This document shows, in pieces, positions 1 to 11,116 of a DNA stretch of 64,000 nucleotides. This DNA is from Psococerastis gibbosa (lineage: Eukaryota; Arthropoda; Insecta; Psocodea; Psocidae). The position numbers were made by a program, and so were the translations under genes. The stretch spans positions 7,463,419-7,527,418 of the forward strand of contig OZ020486.1 in NCBI GenBank assembly GCA_963971405.1. Reading direction: 5' to 3'. The notes beneath the pieces are model-generated. The model searched no databases. It was not told where the DNA came from and was given only the letters and a program-made list of their open reading frames with translations. The first letter of the stretch is position 1. The number at the start of each line of letters is the position of its first letter.

Positions 1-112
1 CATCGAGGAATTCAATGCTACTGAGCGCCCAAGATACAATCTTTGTAGTCTGTCATGATGTCGACCGTAGCAGTCGATGAAACGTTTAAAAGTTCGCTAG
101 GATCCTGTTAGT
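1..112. repeat. Partial MITE copy (family 'GACGAAGCAGTAG')
   Basis: The first bases of the window match the interior and right part of the complete element at 16909-17098: 'GAGATACAATCTT'-like and 'GACGAAATGTTTGGAAGTACGCT'-like stretches occur in the same order with substitutions. The left end is outside the window. A third relative with the same ends is at 28009-28092. Non-autonomous DNA transposon is an inference from the inverted ends of the full copy. Confidence 0.55.
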
Positions 113-207
113 GGTAAAAAATGAAATAACTCTATAAATAGTATCTATTTACTGTATTTTATATTATTTATTAATGATGTATGATAAAATAACTAAATAT
201 TTAAATC

Positions 208-218
208 GACCGGTTTCG
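208..218 (+). repeat. Recurrent GACCGGTTTCG motif, copy 1
   Basis: The 11-mer occurs here and at 12477-12487 and 48239-48249, and inverted at 56536-56546. Here it is followed by a 'GTCGTCAGAC' stretch. Such ends are common on dispersed arthropod repeats; the family is not identified. Confidence 0.4.
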
Positions 219-1802
219 GCACTAGGCCGTCGTCAGACTATGCACATACGTACATACAACGCTGCATAAATTAACAAGTGCGAACAATGGTTCGGGATAT
301 TTATTTAATAATATTGGAAAATTGGCTGCAAGATCCACTAGCGGTGATCTTCTCATAAATGTTACATCGTTTAGAACGATTTTCCCTGAGTTCATAGCTC
401 TCTTAATTTCTATCACGTCTAGGGAGTCCCTTACCAGTGTAAGATTTTAATTAATCATTAACATTGCAAAGATGGCCTGTCATGTTTGTATGTTGGGCCA
501 GAGCGGAAGTGGTTTCATGCTTGCCAATGCCCTTTTATGCTCTTTAATTCTATCCTGAAAATACCTTCTGGTCTGGCCCATATAAAAACATCACCGCTGC
601 TGCAGTCTACCGGGTGCACAAAGGTATTCTGTCCCATCATTACTTTACAGCCTATTTCTTAGAGATTGCCCATGCTATCCCAAAAAAGGAGAATATTTTC
701 CGTGGCTCAAATACGAGTAAGGTTTCTCGGCAATGTAATGTATTGTATAATCGTATTTAATAATAATACATACATGTATATATACACACGAACAGTGCCT
801 ACATATCGTATCTAATCGTATATAATAATAATACATACAAGTATACAGTATATACACACGAACAGTGCCTTCATAGGCCTATTTTACTACGTATCGTATT
901 CATTGATTATTTAATATGTTTTATTGTCCATTCTTACCGTATTTGTAATAAGCTAGTCTTTTTTGTTTTTAAATTAGTTTACATATTAGTAATTAGTTTT
1001 AGTTTGAGGGGCCCATCGCGGGAAAATCCTAACGGTGCTACTCTGAACCACTAAAACCAATATTGTATGCTTTTATATGTAATAAAGATTTACCCTACTT
1101 TAGTTTACTTGTTAAGTTCATGTCCTGTTGTTTCACTTAGCCTAGACTTCCAAAAAATCGGTAGGTATTTTCAAATTGTCACATATTTCCGGTTGAAATT
1201 TCAACCAAATTGTTCTTCGCCCTCACCACCACTACCAAAAAAATTTTAAACCTGTGTCGATTCGAACCTAAAGCCTCGCGTTACAAAATAGAACGCAAAA
1301 GCGATGTACAGATAAGTTAATAATACATTGGGTTGCATTGTCGCCGAGTTCACCAGACTGCCGACATCTCCATCGATCGCTCCCCGACACGGAACTTCCA
1401 ATGGTCACCCTGAGTACACCTTTTCCTGCATTTTGTTCTACGCAAGCAATCGTGTCATAATCTAATTATAGCATAAAACGACAACCCATAAAGGGTTTAG
1501 GCCTGAGGACTGGTAGAGAAATCTCTTTTTATAACCACTGCACGGAATTTCGAATGGTCCCCACCAATTGCATTTTTACAACTTTATCTCCTCCCTTTTT
1601 GTTCTATACAAGTTTAAAAAAAATATATATATATAATATAATGATAAAACAAATCTGTAGAAAGACGACCAGTGAAGAGTTAGGCCCGAGGATCACTGCT
1701 CAATGCATATGGGACGTTGTGGTCAGAAATATTACCGGTAGCGGCGATTTTCAATACCCACGATGGTAACGTGCAAAAGCCATCGGCATAGCTTGTGGAA
1801 AT

Positions 1803-1955
1803 ATAAATAAATAAATAAAGACTTTTTGTTATATAATCGAGCCAACCTAGCGGAGTTAGGGATATAAAGCCCTCTCTTACACTCAACTAGGAAAGCCCGG
1901 GACCGCCTGCTTTACATGTCTTCCGAAGCATGACCAGAAAATGTAGGAAGTGTAG
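1803..1955 (-). repeat. SINE-1 copy, truncated at its 5' side
   Basis: This is the reverse complement of the SINE body seen at 3266-3482: 'GCCAACCTAGCGGAGTTAGG', 'CTCTCTTACACTCAACTAGG' and 'TGCTTTACATG..TTCCGAAGCATGACCAGAAAATG' are all present. The tRNA-like head with the B box is missing. The A/T-rich tail (TAAATAAATAAATAAA) lies at the low-coordinate end, as expected for a minus-strand insertion. Confidence 0.7.
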
Positions 1956-2522
1956 GCTTCTTCTTGGATTCTATGGCGTGCATCAAATTGTCACAGTAAG
2001 CGATCTGAACACTGTGCACTATGCTGCTGCTATGATGGAATGAAGCCAACGACTGAGTGCAGAATTGGGAATACAGAGCCAGGCTACAGCGAAGAAAAAA
2101 ATCACAAATCTTCCATTGTTGTATTTCAAGTTCAATTATAAAATTTACTTTCTTGTTTAGATTTCCTCTGACTTTACTTATCATGGACCACTTTCGCGCC
2201 CAAATATACCAGCTCCCTCTTAAGCAACAGGCTACCGTCGAAAAGGTTTCAATTTGAAAGGAAACAACGAGAAAGGGGGTTAAATTTGGCCTGGTTCCAA
2301 GATGGGTTCACGAGACTATTACCTTGAGAGTTCCTAACTTATTAATTAAGAATCCGACAATGTAGAGGCGAGCGCTCATCCGTATATCCCATTCACCTTT
2401 TTCCCGTTATAAAACACAAACGCAGTCCCTTCATGTCTGAGCAATTATTACATGTCGTCCTAATCGCAACGAAAGATGAACTTTTGGTAGATGTCTTTAG
2501 TGAAGGGAAGAGGGAAAACATG

Positions 2523-2720
2523 AAAAAAAAAGGATAGACACGGGATTCGAACCGGAGTCTCCATCGTGCCGGAGCGATATGCTGACCACAGCACTAAATC
2601 CGTCACCGCCTAAGTCTTTACGTCTTCTCGTACGTAGATGCTCTAGTGACAACGAGTTTCCGCATTTCTCTTTTGTTATGCTCCTGCCTGCCGCAGCTTT
2701 TTACAAAGATAAATAGGTAC
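2523..2720 (-). repeat. SINE-2 copy (tRNA-derived head)
   Basis: On the minus strand it contains the pol III B-box-like block GGTTCGAATCCCG, preceded by a tRNA-like stretch. The same arrangement recurs at 16247-16500 and 23580-23705, including the downstream 'AAGTTAAATAGGTACC'-like segment at 16480 and a similar 'AAGATAAATAGGTAC' here. tRNA-derived SINE is inferred from the box plus recurrence. Confidence 0.55.
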
Positions 2721-3265
2721 GGCGTACCTCCACTGTTGTTATATGAAAACACACAATATTGGTGTCTAACAACCAATTATTTATTTGAAGAAATTTCAAA
2801 TATATTATTATTAATGTGACGTATTATATATTGATATATATTATATCTTGACAATGCAATAGTCCCATCAATCAATTCAGTGGTTTGTGACAGGGAAGGT
2901 CCAAGCCACTGAAATTTAACCCCCGGACAATTATTCACCCTGGAACTACTCATATTATCAGCCGGCCGCCATACCAAGTTGAATCCAGCTGACCAGAGCA
3001 GGTTCAAAGCTGCAGATAACTTGGTCGTGTGCACGGTGCCGGTAGGGAAACATGGTAGGACTTGTCCTGGTCACCTCCGAACTAATCGTGTGACTTCACT
3101 GTGTTTCCCAAGTTGTTCGGAATCCACTATAATCAGGAGGTCCACTGTCCTATGGGCTGGCATAGGACAGTCAAGTCGGGGTCGCTCTATGGGCCCAAAT
3201 ATGAGGCCTAAGTCGTTATTAACCCGACGAACACTACTACTACTACTACTCTACTCATATTATCA

Positions 3266-3482
3266 GGACCTGTAGAGTAGTAGCACAGACTCCAACTTTC
3301 ACCCGAAAGGTAGTTGGTTCGAGTCCCACACTGCCGGCATTTTCTGGCGATGCTTCGGAGGGCATGTAAAGCAAGCGGTCCGGGGTCATCCTAGTTGAGT
3401 GTAAGAGAGGGCTATATAGCCCTAACTCTGCTAAGTTGGCTTAGTAATACAACAACAAAAAGTCAAGATTTATTTATTTATT
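3266..3482 (+). repeat. SINE-1, near-complete copy
   Basis: A tRNA-like head (GTAGAGTAGTAGCACAGACTC, then CTTTCACCCGAAAGG and the B box GGTTCGAGTCCC) is followed by the family body 'GGAGGGCATGTAAAGCAAGC' and 'GAGTGTAAGAGAGGGCTATA', ending in an A/T-rich simple tail. Copies of the same body are at 1803-1955, 6380-6597, 7363-7537, 25935-26095 and 42948-43143. A (CTA)n run lies just upstream near 3235. Confidence 0.75.
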
Positions 3483-4194
3483 TTATTTATTATCTGCCTC
3501 GGTACTTATACTAATTTGCATATTATTGGACTTTGTCTGTTTGCAAATAAACGTTTATTTATTTATTTAATTATTGGTAAATAGGAAATCACGTTCACTT
3601 GTACAGGTTCTTCATTCTAGTGACGCATAAACGACATTAATACCGCCAGTGAGTCCAGAGCATGGAAGTTGCTTGAACTGGAATGTTGGGTAATACTGGT
3701 CATGCAACAGTATGTATTACCTTTGACCTTCTCTTTAAATAAACTGCGGACAGCCAGAATGTATAAACAACCATCAATTTATCAGATATAAAATATAAAT
3801 CCATTTATATTATACGTTAAAATGTTTTCAAAAATTAAATCCTTAGAATAAAATCCATAAAGAATAAACGACTAAAAAAAAAATCCATAAAACTAACCTA
3901 ATTTTTTAATCATTTGTTGGAAAACGTACTTAACGAAAAATAATAATTTCTATTATTGGTCACTTGTCTATCGAATAGAAGGCGCTACCTACTCATTTAC
4001 GTAGGATTATAATTATAAATTGGCTACCAAAGGGAGAAAAACCTTACAGGTGTGCAAAATCAAATGTCACATGAATTAATATAAAAATATCACATCCCTT
4101 AGAAGAAACGCTCCTCAAACACTTGATAAATAATACTGTATGTGACCACCACAATTTAAAATTGGCCCCAATTACGGAATTTGATTTGTAAATA

Positions 4195-4380
4195 TAATAG
4201 CGGGCCGACCTGGGCGCCCGAGAAAAGAGCATCTGCAGCATATTATGGAGGATATAGGGGCCAAGATATACGTGGAGCTGAAGAGGGCGTGCCAGGATCG
4301 AGGGGAGTGGAGGCATCGAAGCCACATGTTGCTGCCAACCAGCCATCCGGCTGTAACTTGAAGAAGAAGAATAGCGGACA
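4195..4380 (+). pseudogene. LINE reverse transcriptase C-terminal tail fragment
   Basis: One plus-strand frame reads a basic GRPGRPRKEHLQ block followed by 'ACQDRGEWRHRS'. This is the usual tail of arthropod non-LTR retrotransposon ORF2 proteins, where a GRP(R)xRW block precedes an A.DR..WR motif. Only about 60 residues remain and there is no catalytic domain, so this is a 5'-truncated fragment. Confidence 0.55.
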
Positions 4381-4517
4381 GTAACTTTTCAATCACTACA
4401 CTCGATATTTCCTGTGAATTTGTTCAAAAAAAACAAAAAATACAATTAAAAATGGTAATGAGTAGGGAGGACTGGGGAAAGGCCAAGCTAAAGACGCTTA
4501 TATTCTAAAATTACGAT

Positions 4518-4798
4518 AAGTGCCCGGTACACATGGGCGATTCTCACTGTCGCGTCTTGCCGTCGTCTTTTCCATTGTAGGGCTTGGTGAATGGTTAGTG
4601 CAAACCCACGGAGGCTATACTTTAGAAGATTTCTATGATCTGGTGTGTCTAGGGGAAACCGTGCACTTTCGTGCGGTCAGCTTCACGCTAGCTTCCGAAA
4701 TTCTCAAGAAATCATCTACCAGTCATATGATTACAATGGAAAAGACGTCCACAAATCACGACTGCGAGAATTGCCCGTGTGTACCGGGCCTTAGTTTA
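4518..4798. mobile_element. MITE with ~35-bp terminal inverted repeats
   Basis: The left end 'GCCCGGTACACATGGGCGAT' continuing into TCTCACTGTCGCG is repeated inverted at the right end (CGCGACTGCGAGAATTGCCC, then GTGTGTACCGGGC). The element is about 280 bp with no coding capacity. A diverged relative with the same ends is at 18555-18842, and one-sided similarity is seen at 57425-57470. TA lies just outside both ends, so a TA-type target is possible but unproven. Confidence 0.7.
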
Positions 4799-5084
4799 TT
4801 TTAATAGGAATATTTTGTTGTTCACCAGATTTTTTTTAATGAAGAAGATGGTAAATAGGGGGTTGTCCACATTGAATAATTGGCCTCAGGGCGTTAGGTA
4901 GTTTTTTTTTTATAAATTTAAATTATCTAATAATAAGTTACAATAGGCTATAAACAGTAGGAATTTTTGTTGTTGTTGTAGTTTTTTCGCTTTACATTAT
5001 GGAATATTTATACACATAAGGGCTACGGCTGTGTGATGTAATAAATTTTTTTTCTATTTTTATTTCACAAAGGCTAATCCGGCA

Positions 5085-5185
5085 CTGACCGCAGATGCGA
5101 CTGAAAAGATCACTCGGAAGTCGGATACATTAAATAAGTTTGTTATATGCGATTAACCTTTTATTTAAAAAAAAAAAATCTAAAT
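5085..5185 (+). repeat. Dispersed repeat (family also at 58050-58310)
   Basis: The stretch with 'GCGACTGAAAAGATCACTCG' and 'CGGATACATTAAATAAGTTTG' aligns by eye to 58160-58225. The type of element is unknown. Confidence 0.4.
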
Positions 5186-5398
5186 TATTTGCGAATGCTC
5201 GGATTTTTACACATTAAATGAGTATAATTCCCATACAAGTGACCCAGTTATTATTCCAAAGGGGTGTAATGTAGGCTACTTAGCCAACCAGCGATAGGCC
5301 AAGGTCCCACTCGCGCCACTAAACGAATTACTGCTTCAACAGTTCCATCAATAAAAATTAATCATACATTTGCAAGTATTTTCTATTGTACTCTAATG

Positions 5399-5435
<37 letters not shown>

Positions 5436-5504
5436 AACAGTGGCACTACAACCCAATGAGTGTCTAGGGATCCTCTCCATTGATCACTAATTTATTTGGA
5501 ATGT

Positions 5505-5790
5505 TGTGGTCAGCAACATGGAGAGAGAGTGGCGTATCCGTAGAAATGGTGAGATCTACGCGATACACCAAGAACCTACGATAGTAGCCGAAATCAATAG
5601 GGCCCGGATCAGGTGGCTAGGGCACGTGCAACGAATGCCAGACAAAGTGTCCCAAGGAAAAGGCGAGTGGGACAACCACGGTTGCGATGGTTAGACGACG
5701 TTCATGTGGATCTGGCGACCCTTGGCGCCGATGACTGGTGAAGGGACCGCGCAGGCTGACGCGATGTGACAGACCAGGCCAAGGCCCTTC
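5505..5790 (+). pseudogene. LINE ORF2 C-terminal fragment, frameshifted
   Basis: The reading begins with 'RIRRNGEIYAIHQEPTIV', then 'RWLGHVQRMPD', and after a +1 shift continues 'QPRLRWLDDVHVDL' and 'DDW'. This order (RxNxELYxLY.EP.IV, RWLGHV.RM, GRPR.RW.D.V..DL..L) is the standard C-terminal tail of arthropod non-LTR retrotransposon polyproteins. It is broken by the frameshift near 5660 and a stop after the tail. Confidence 0.65.
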
Positions 5791-6379
5791 GCGGGCCGTG
5801 GAGTAGTAGGTCAGCAACATGCCCAGCAGCCATGCCCTCCCCCCTCCTGTGATGAAGGGACCCATTGTGTTGGACGGGCTATTTTTCCTTTTACAGGTAC
5901 ATCGAGTTTTGTACCTCAACCTCCGTTTCATATTCCAAATCTCTGCCAACTGTACCATTCTTATTCCTTTAGCTGAGCCCCAATTGTTAAACTATAAACA
6001 CGCTATACTAATTTTTACCCCATTCTTTGATAATCGCAATCTATCGAGTCTCAATCGGTTTGCAGCAAACCTTTTCTTGATTCCTTCTGTTCCATTCATC
6101 TACGTCCTGGGCCGTTCTATTGAGTTCCAATTAGGTTCCGGCATCCCATGTCTTTTATGAGGTCTTCTGCGTACTCCTTCCTTGGATGGCTCCTGCCTCC
6201 CTCAATGTCTTCTAATATTGTCATTCATGTCAATCAGCGGACCAGCTACGTCGTTTAGTATTAACTTATTCTTGGGGTCAAAAATAATAATTCTAAAATT
6301 ATCTTGTTTATATTTGTAATCCCAGCTTAAAATTAAAAATAATCGCCATAGTAGGCCCGCAGGATCTACTTGGCTATTC

Positions 6380-6597
6380 TAAATAAATAAATTAACAATG
6401 GCTTCTTGTTCTATTAACAAGCCAACCTAGCGGAGTATAAGATCTGAAACGCTCTCTCTGACACTCGATTAGGAGGATCCGGAACCCCCTGCTTTATATG
6501 CCCTGCAAAGCATGGCCAGAAAATGTAGCAAGTGTGGGACTTGAACCAACAACGTTTCGGGTGAAAGTCAGAGTCCGCATCACTACTCTACATGTTC
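6380..6597 (-). repeat. SINE-1, near-complete copy
   Basis: The reverse complement carries the tRNA-like head (ACATGTAGAGTAGTGATGCG, then CTTTCACCCGAAA and a GGTTCAAGTCCC B box with one change) and the common body. The T/A-rich tail is at the low-coordinate side. Confidence 0.72.
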
Positions 6598-7002
6598 TCG
6601 CGGATATGGTGTTATACATAACGAAAAACCTTCTTTCGTGTATCCTTACGAGCAATGTGATCCCTCCATGATGTTTTTATAGCTTTCTTCTTCAACAACA
6701 CATCCGAAAGGATTCCAACTACTTTTTGTCTTTTTCGCAAATCCAGCCATATATTTTCTGTAAATTACTAAAAGTCCATGCCATGATCCATGTATCCATA
6801 TCCATGATCACAGCCGTGGACAAAATATTTTAGCCTTTAAAATAGTAGGCGCGACACGTAGGAGGCTAACGTAGGCGCGATACGGTGGCCTGACCCTGGG
6901 CCAATATATTCAATCGTACACATGCATATTTTGTGTGAAGGTTGCCAGTTAATTCAACAGATCTATGCACAACGGATACTTGCACAAATGCAACAATTAG
7001 TC

Positions 7003-7200
7003 TTATAATATTATAATAGCTTGTAAGCTTTGTGGTGGTCGAAATTTTCGATTTCGAGATTTCAACAGATCTACACGTTTTGAGGTCCCAGGAACCGAAA
7101 AAAGTTTTTTACTTAACGTCTGCCTTTCTGTCGGTAACTTGATTTGGGGCCAAACTACTCGATAGAATTTCATGAAATTCGGCATGTAGGCTCACCAAAA
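7003..7200 (-). repeat. Dispersed repeat with 'CCGAATTTCAT' and 'CTCAAAACGTG' blocks
   Basis: Three copies share the same block order: here (minus), 31790-32010 (plus) and 47935-48145 (plus). Blocks include 'GAATTTCATCAAAAT', 'GAGTAGTTTG', 'GGACCTCAAAACGTG' and 'GACCATCACAAAGC'. Such blocks are widespread in arthropod interspersed repeats; the element class is not assigned. Confidence 0.5.
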
Positions 7201-7362
7201 TATTGTCCAGGGGTAATTTTTTTTCATTTTTAGGATAAATTCATTGGGGGGCTTATACCCGAAGAAACGACAAATAAGTTACCAAAAAAGGAACGGCTCC
7301 AACTATTTCTTTTGAATTCACATATTATGTGGTACAGGTACAGGTCTATAGTACTTATTAAT

Positions 7363-7537
7363 AAAAAATAAATAAATAACGACTGGAGGTAGGACTACAA
7401 AGCCCACTTTTATACGCAACTAGCAAGGCCTGGGCCCGCCTGTTTTACATGCCCTCCAAAGCATGACCAGAAAATTTAGAAGTGTGGGACTCGAACCAAC
7501 AACACTTCGGAAGAAAGTCCGTACAGCTACATGTCAT
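7363..7537 (-). repeat. SINE-1 copy
   Basis: The reverse complement contains 'GGTTCGAGTCCCACACTTC', the 'TTTTCTGGTCATGCTTTGGA' body and a degenerate tail. The head lacks its first ~20 bases relative to 3266-3482. Confidence 0.65.
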
Positions 7538-7727
7538 TATTTTCACATAACTGAAAGATTTAGAACAGATATATTTGATTTCAGAATGATTTGATTTAAT
7601 GCTGAGAGTAAGCGCAATGAGCCTTCCTGGATTGAACTTACTCAAAATCAATCAAATGCTGACAAAGACCATCGTGGGACCCATCAGATGATGTATGGAA
7701 TACTCATTTGTCATAATCAATAACAGG

Positions 7728-7813
7728 CACGTATGCAGGATTCCAAGAGAAAGGCATGAATGTGCCAAGTGTAAGTCGAATCCCCCCCCCCCCCTCTGCA
7801 TACGTGCCGGAAC
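7728..7813. mobile_element. Short MITE-like element with C run
   Basis: GGCACGTATGCAGGA at the left is repeated inverted (TCTGCATACGTGCC) at the right, about 70 bp apart, enclosing a 13-base C tract. The ends look like a very short non-autonomous hAT-type element, but I could not define a clean target duplication. Confidence 0.4.
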
Positions 7814-8514
7814 AATACCGTCCTCAAATTTTCTATAACAGGGGTTCTTAAGAAAATAATAATCGTATTAATACTCAAGCCATAGCCTGTATCAACCCTA
7901 CAACCCCCCCCCCCCCCCATATCTTTGGGATGTCATACCATCCTGCTAAAAGATTTAAAACGTTGGGGTATTTTTTAATACAACTTATAATTTTTTAACA
8001 AAATGTAATTGATTGGCAGCCTTGAAGTTACAAACATATGTACAATATATCCCACTGTCACCATCTTACTTGACTAAAACCAAATTCTACCCTCGAAAAA
8101 TGTAAAAACAATGAAATATTTTGTGACATTACCAATAATTTCTTTTTCTTAGCACTGAGCCTCCCTAGGGCAAGCCCACCGCCAAACATTTGAGAATCCC
8201 TGCTCTTGGAAGAGCAATTGCTTTAAATAATTCTCTCGGTTGTTGACACTGAGAGAAAAATCACACAAGTCTCTTAATAAAACTCGACGACGGGAACAAT
8301 TTTGCCTCCTTGAACAATTCAACTAGACCGGCAAAACAGTAAATTACTGAACGAGCGTGGGACTCCACCACTCTGCACTAATGATACTCGTATTTTCCAT
8401 GTACCGTGTAAACATATTTAGCTGAATGTACAACAGTACAGTAACAGGTTATCATTTGGTTGAGCATACCGAGGAAAAACACAAGCTCAAAATATGACTT
8501 TCTTTCTGTCTTTC

Positions 8515-8720
8515 AAGCTCCGCATACAGAGCGAGAATGGAGGAAGGAAGGCCCTAAGGCAGGCCACGAAACTGCTGGAGGGAAGGGGTGGAGAATGATT
8601 GATGTCAGTAGAGCCTTCGCATAGGAGGGCAAAGGACCGGAATGTCTGGAGAGAGGTGGAGCAAGAGGCCAAAGCACTGAAGAAGAAGACCAGTTTATCA
8701 TTGTTGACTAGTAGATAACT
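8515..8720 (+). pseudogene. LINE ORF2 C-terminal tail fragment
   Basis: Frames on the plus strand give 'GRPRNCWREGVE' and, after a shift, 'RRAKDRNVWREVEQEAKAL' ending at a stop. This is the GRPR.RW..VE / A.DR..WR..V..AKAL pattern at the end of non-LTR retrotransposon polyproteins. At least one frameshift separates the blocks. Confidence 0.5.
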
Positions 8721-10453
8721 ACGGAAGAGCACACACCTAAATTAGGGTCACCAAATTTTCCAGACCATTAATACCGACTTAGAGTCCACTACTATTTGAA
8801 CTAGTGTATAGTTATTTTAGGGCGATTGGTGCTCTATCTACTGCAAAACATTTTGCACTGTCAACACAAATCTTAATGTGAAGGACAAGTTGCAAGGGCA
8901 GATGTAGTATTATCGTCAGGGAAACGTTTATGAAATATAGGTGAGGCATAGTAGGGTTTTAAAGATTTTACAAATAAAGCTGCAAACAAGGAAGGTTCGG
9001 GGGTGTCTCCCGGGTGAAAATGTTGGGGGAAAAGAGGCCCGGAATAATGGGGGCTAATGCATTTTGACAGCGGTTGCAGCATCTACCTATTGAAACGTCG
9101 ACCAATGTTCGACCTCCGGAAAATTTCTTCACAACGTTTCAATTCATGACCCCCCCTGAGTCTATTAATAAGCAACCCATTAAGCCATATTTAGGCTCAT
9201 TGATCAGTAATTATTATTAAAAAAATTAAAGATGCAACTTCAGAAAAAATCAAAGATCAATGACAATGGGTTGTAATACAAACTTACCTTTGACATAATA
9301 TATATATTATACGTAAGTACAAATTTACAACACCTATAATAGGCCCATATAATAAAGAGAAAGTGTTAAATGGAGATAATGCCAGGAATAAGGCATCACA
9401 ATTTAGCACAGCAAACGAACTATTGCGTCATGTTTTATGATTGATAAAAACAGTGCAAATGATAAGCAATATACCTGTATTGACAAACCAAATTTTATGG
9501 TGTCAATGTGCAAAGTCTGCATTTTATACGTATGCTATATCTGACAGTAAATTGCTTTCATCTCACTTCAAATTACAATTGTAAAAATATTGCGACCCAG
9601 TCGTATAGTATACACCCAAGACCACGGGGAAAAGATGATCATTCAAAGCGATTTTCTTTTGCTTTCTATGGCCGGAACATATTGATTTAAAAATATCCAT
9701 ATTTTCTCAGTAACTGGTAGTAGACTAAATCTGTGAGGCAAATAGACTAGTAGATTAGACTAAATAGGAGCGTAGAATATTGGCACCCTCAAATTTGTAA
9801 TTCATTTACTAAGCAAGTTATTAAAATTTGGTCTATTCAAGTTGTAAAACTGTAGAAGACTATTGCATACATTATGTTACATGATATTTTAAATTGTTTG
9901 TGTTATAGTTTATCCATGAACTTTACAGTGGGAACTTTTAATACTCTTCGGATTATTGGGGTAATATTCTAAGCTCCATATCATCTTAAGCCTGAAGCTT
10001 GTATTTATTTAAATCAATTTTGAATCTTTGTGACCGCGGAGTTTTTGAGTTAATTAATTACGCTAAAATGACGTTGTTTCCAAAATATTTTTAAATCTCT
10101 GGCTTTGGAAATATCTCGGTGTAAAAAATACTGGAAGACACGGCCATGTTCTACTGAATGGACAGAGTGGTTAGCGCGGCCCTAAGTGAACGCTTTGAGT
10201 TCCCACGAAATGTTTGAAAATGCGTAGTCTCCCATTCCCAGAAACTGTGTCATTATGTTAAAAACACACAGGCACACCCTTGGGCAGTCTCATTAAAACA
10301 CCCAATATTATGGCGTTTTAATCACAGTTTTGTTGTGTCTAGGACTAGGCATTATTTATCAGTCCAAATGGGCGGGTCTATCTAGTAAAACATTCAATTT
10401 AAATACAATGATATTTGATTAGATATAATGCGCTCAAGGGACGGGGCGCCTTA

Positions 10454-11116
<663 letters not shown>

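Noticed and set aside
3305..3345. A functional tRNA gene
   Set aside because: Only the B box and part of a tRNA-like head are present, there is no acceptor-stem pairing, and the same head recurs on SINE-1 copies.
5403..5434. A 32-base A run as the tail of a processed pseudogene
   Set aside because: No gene-like sequence precedes it; it could equally be a LINE or SINE tail or a simple repeat.
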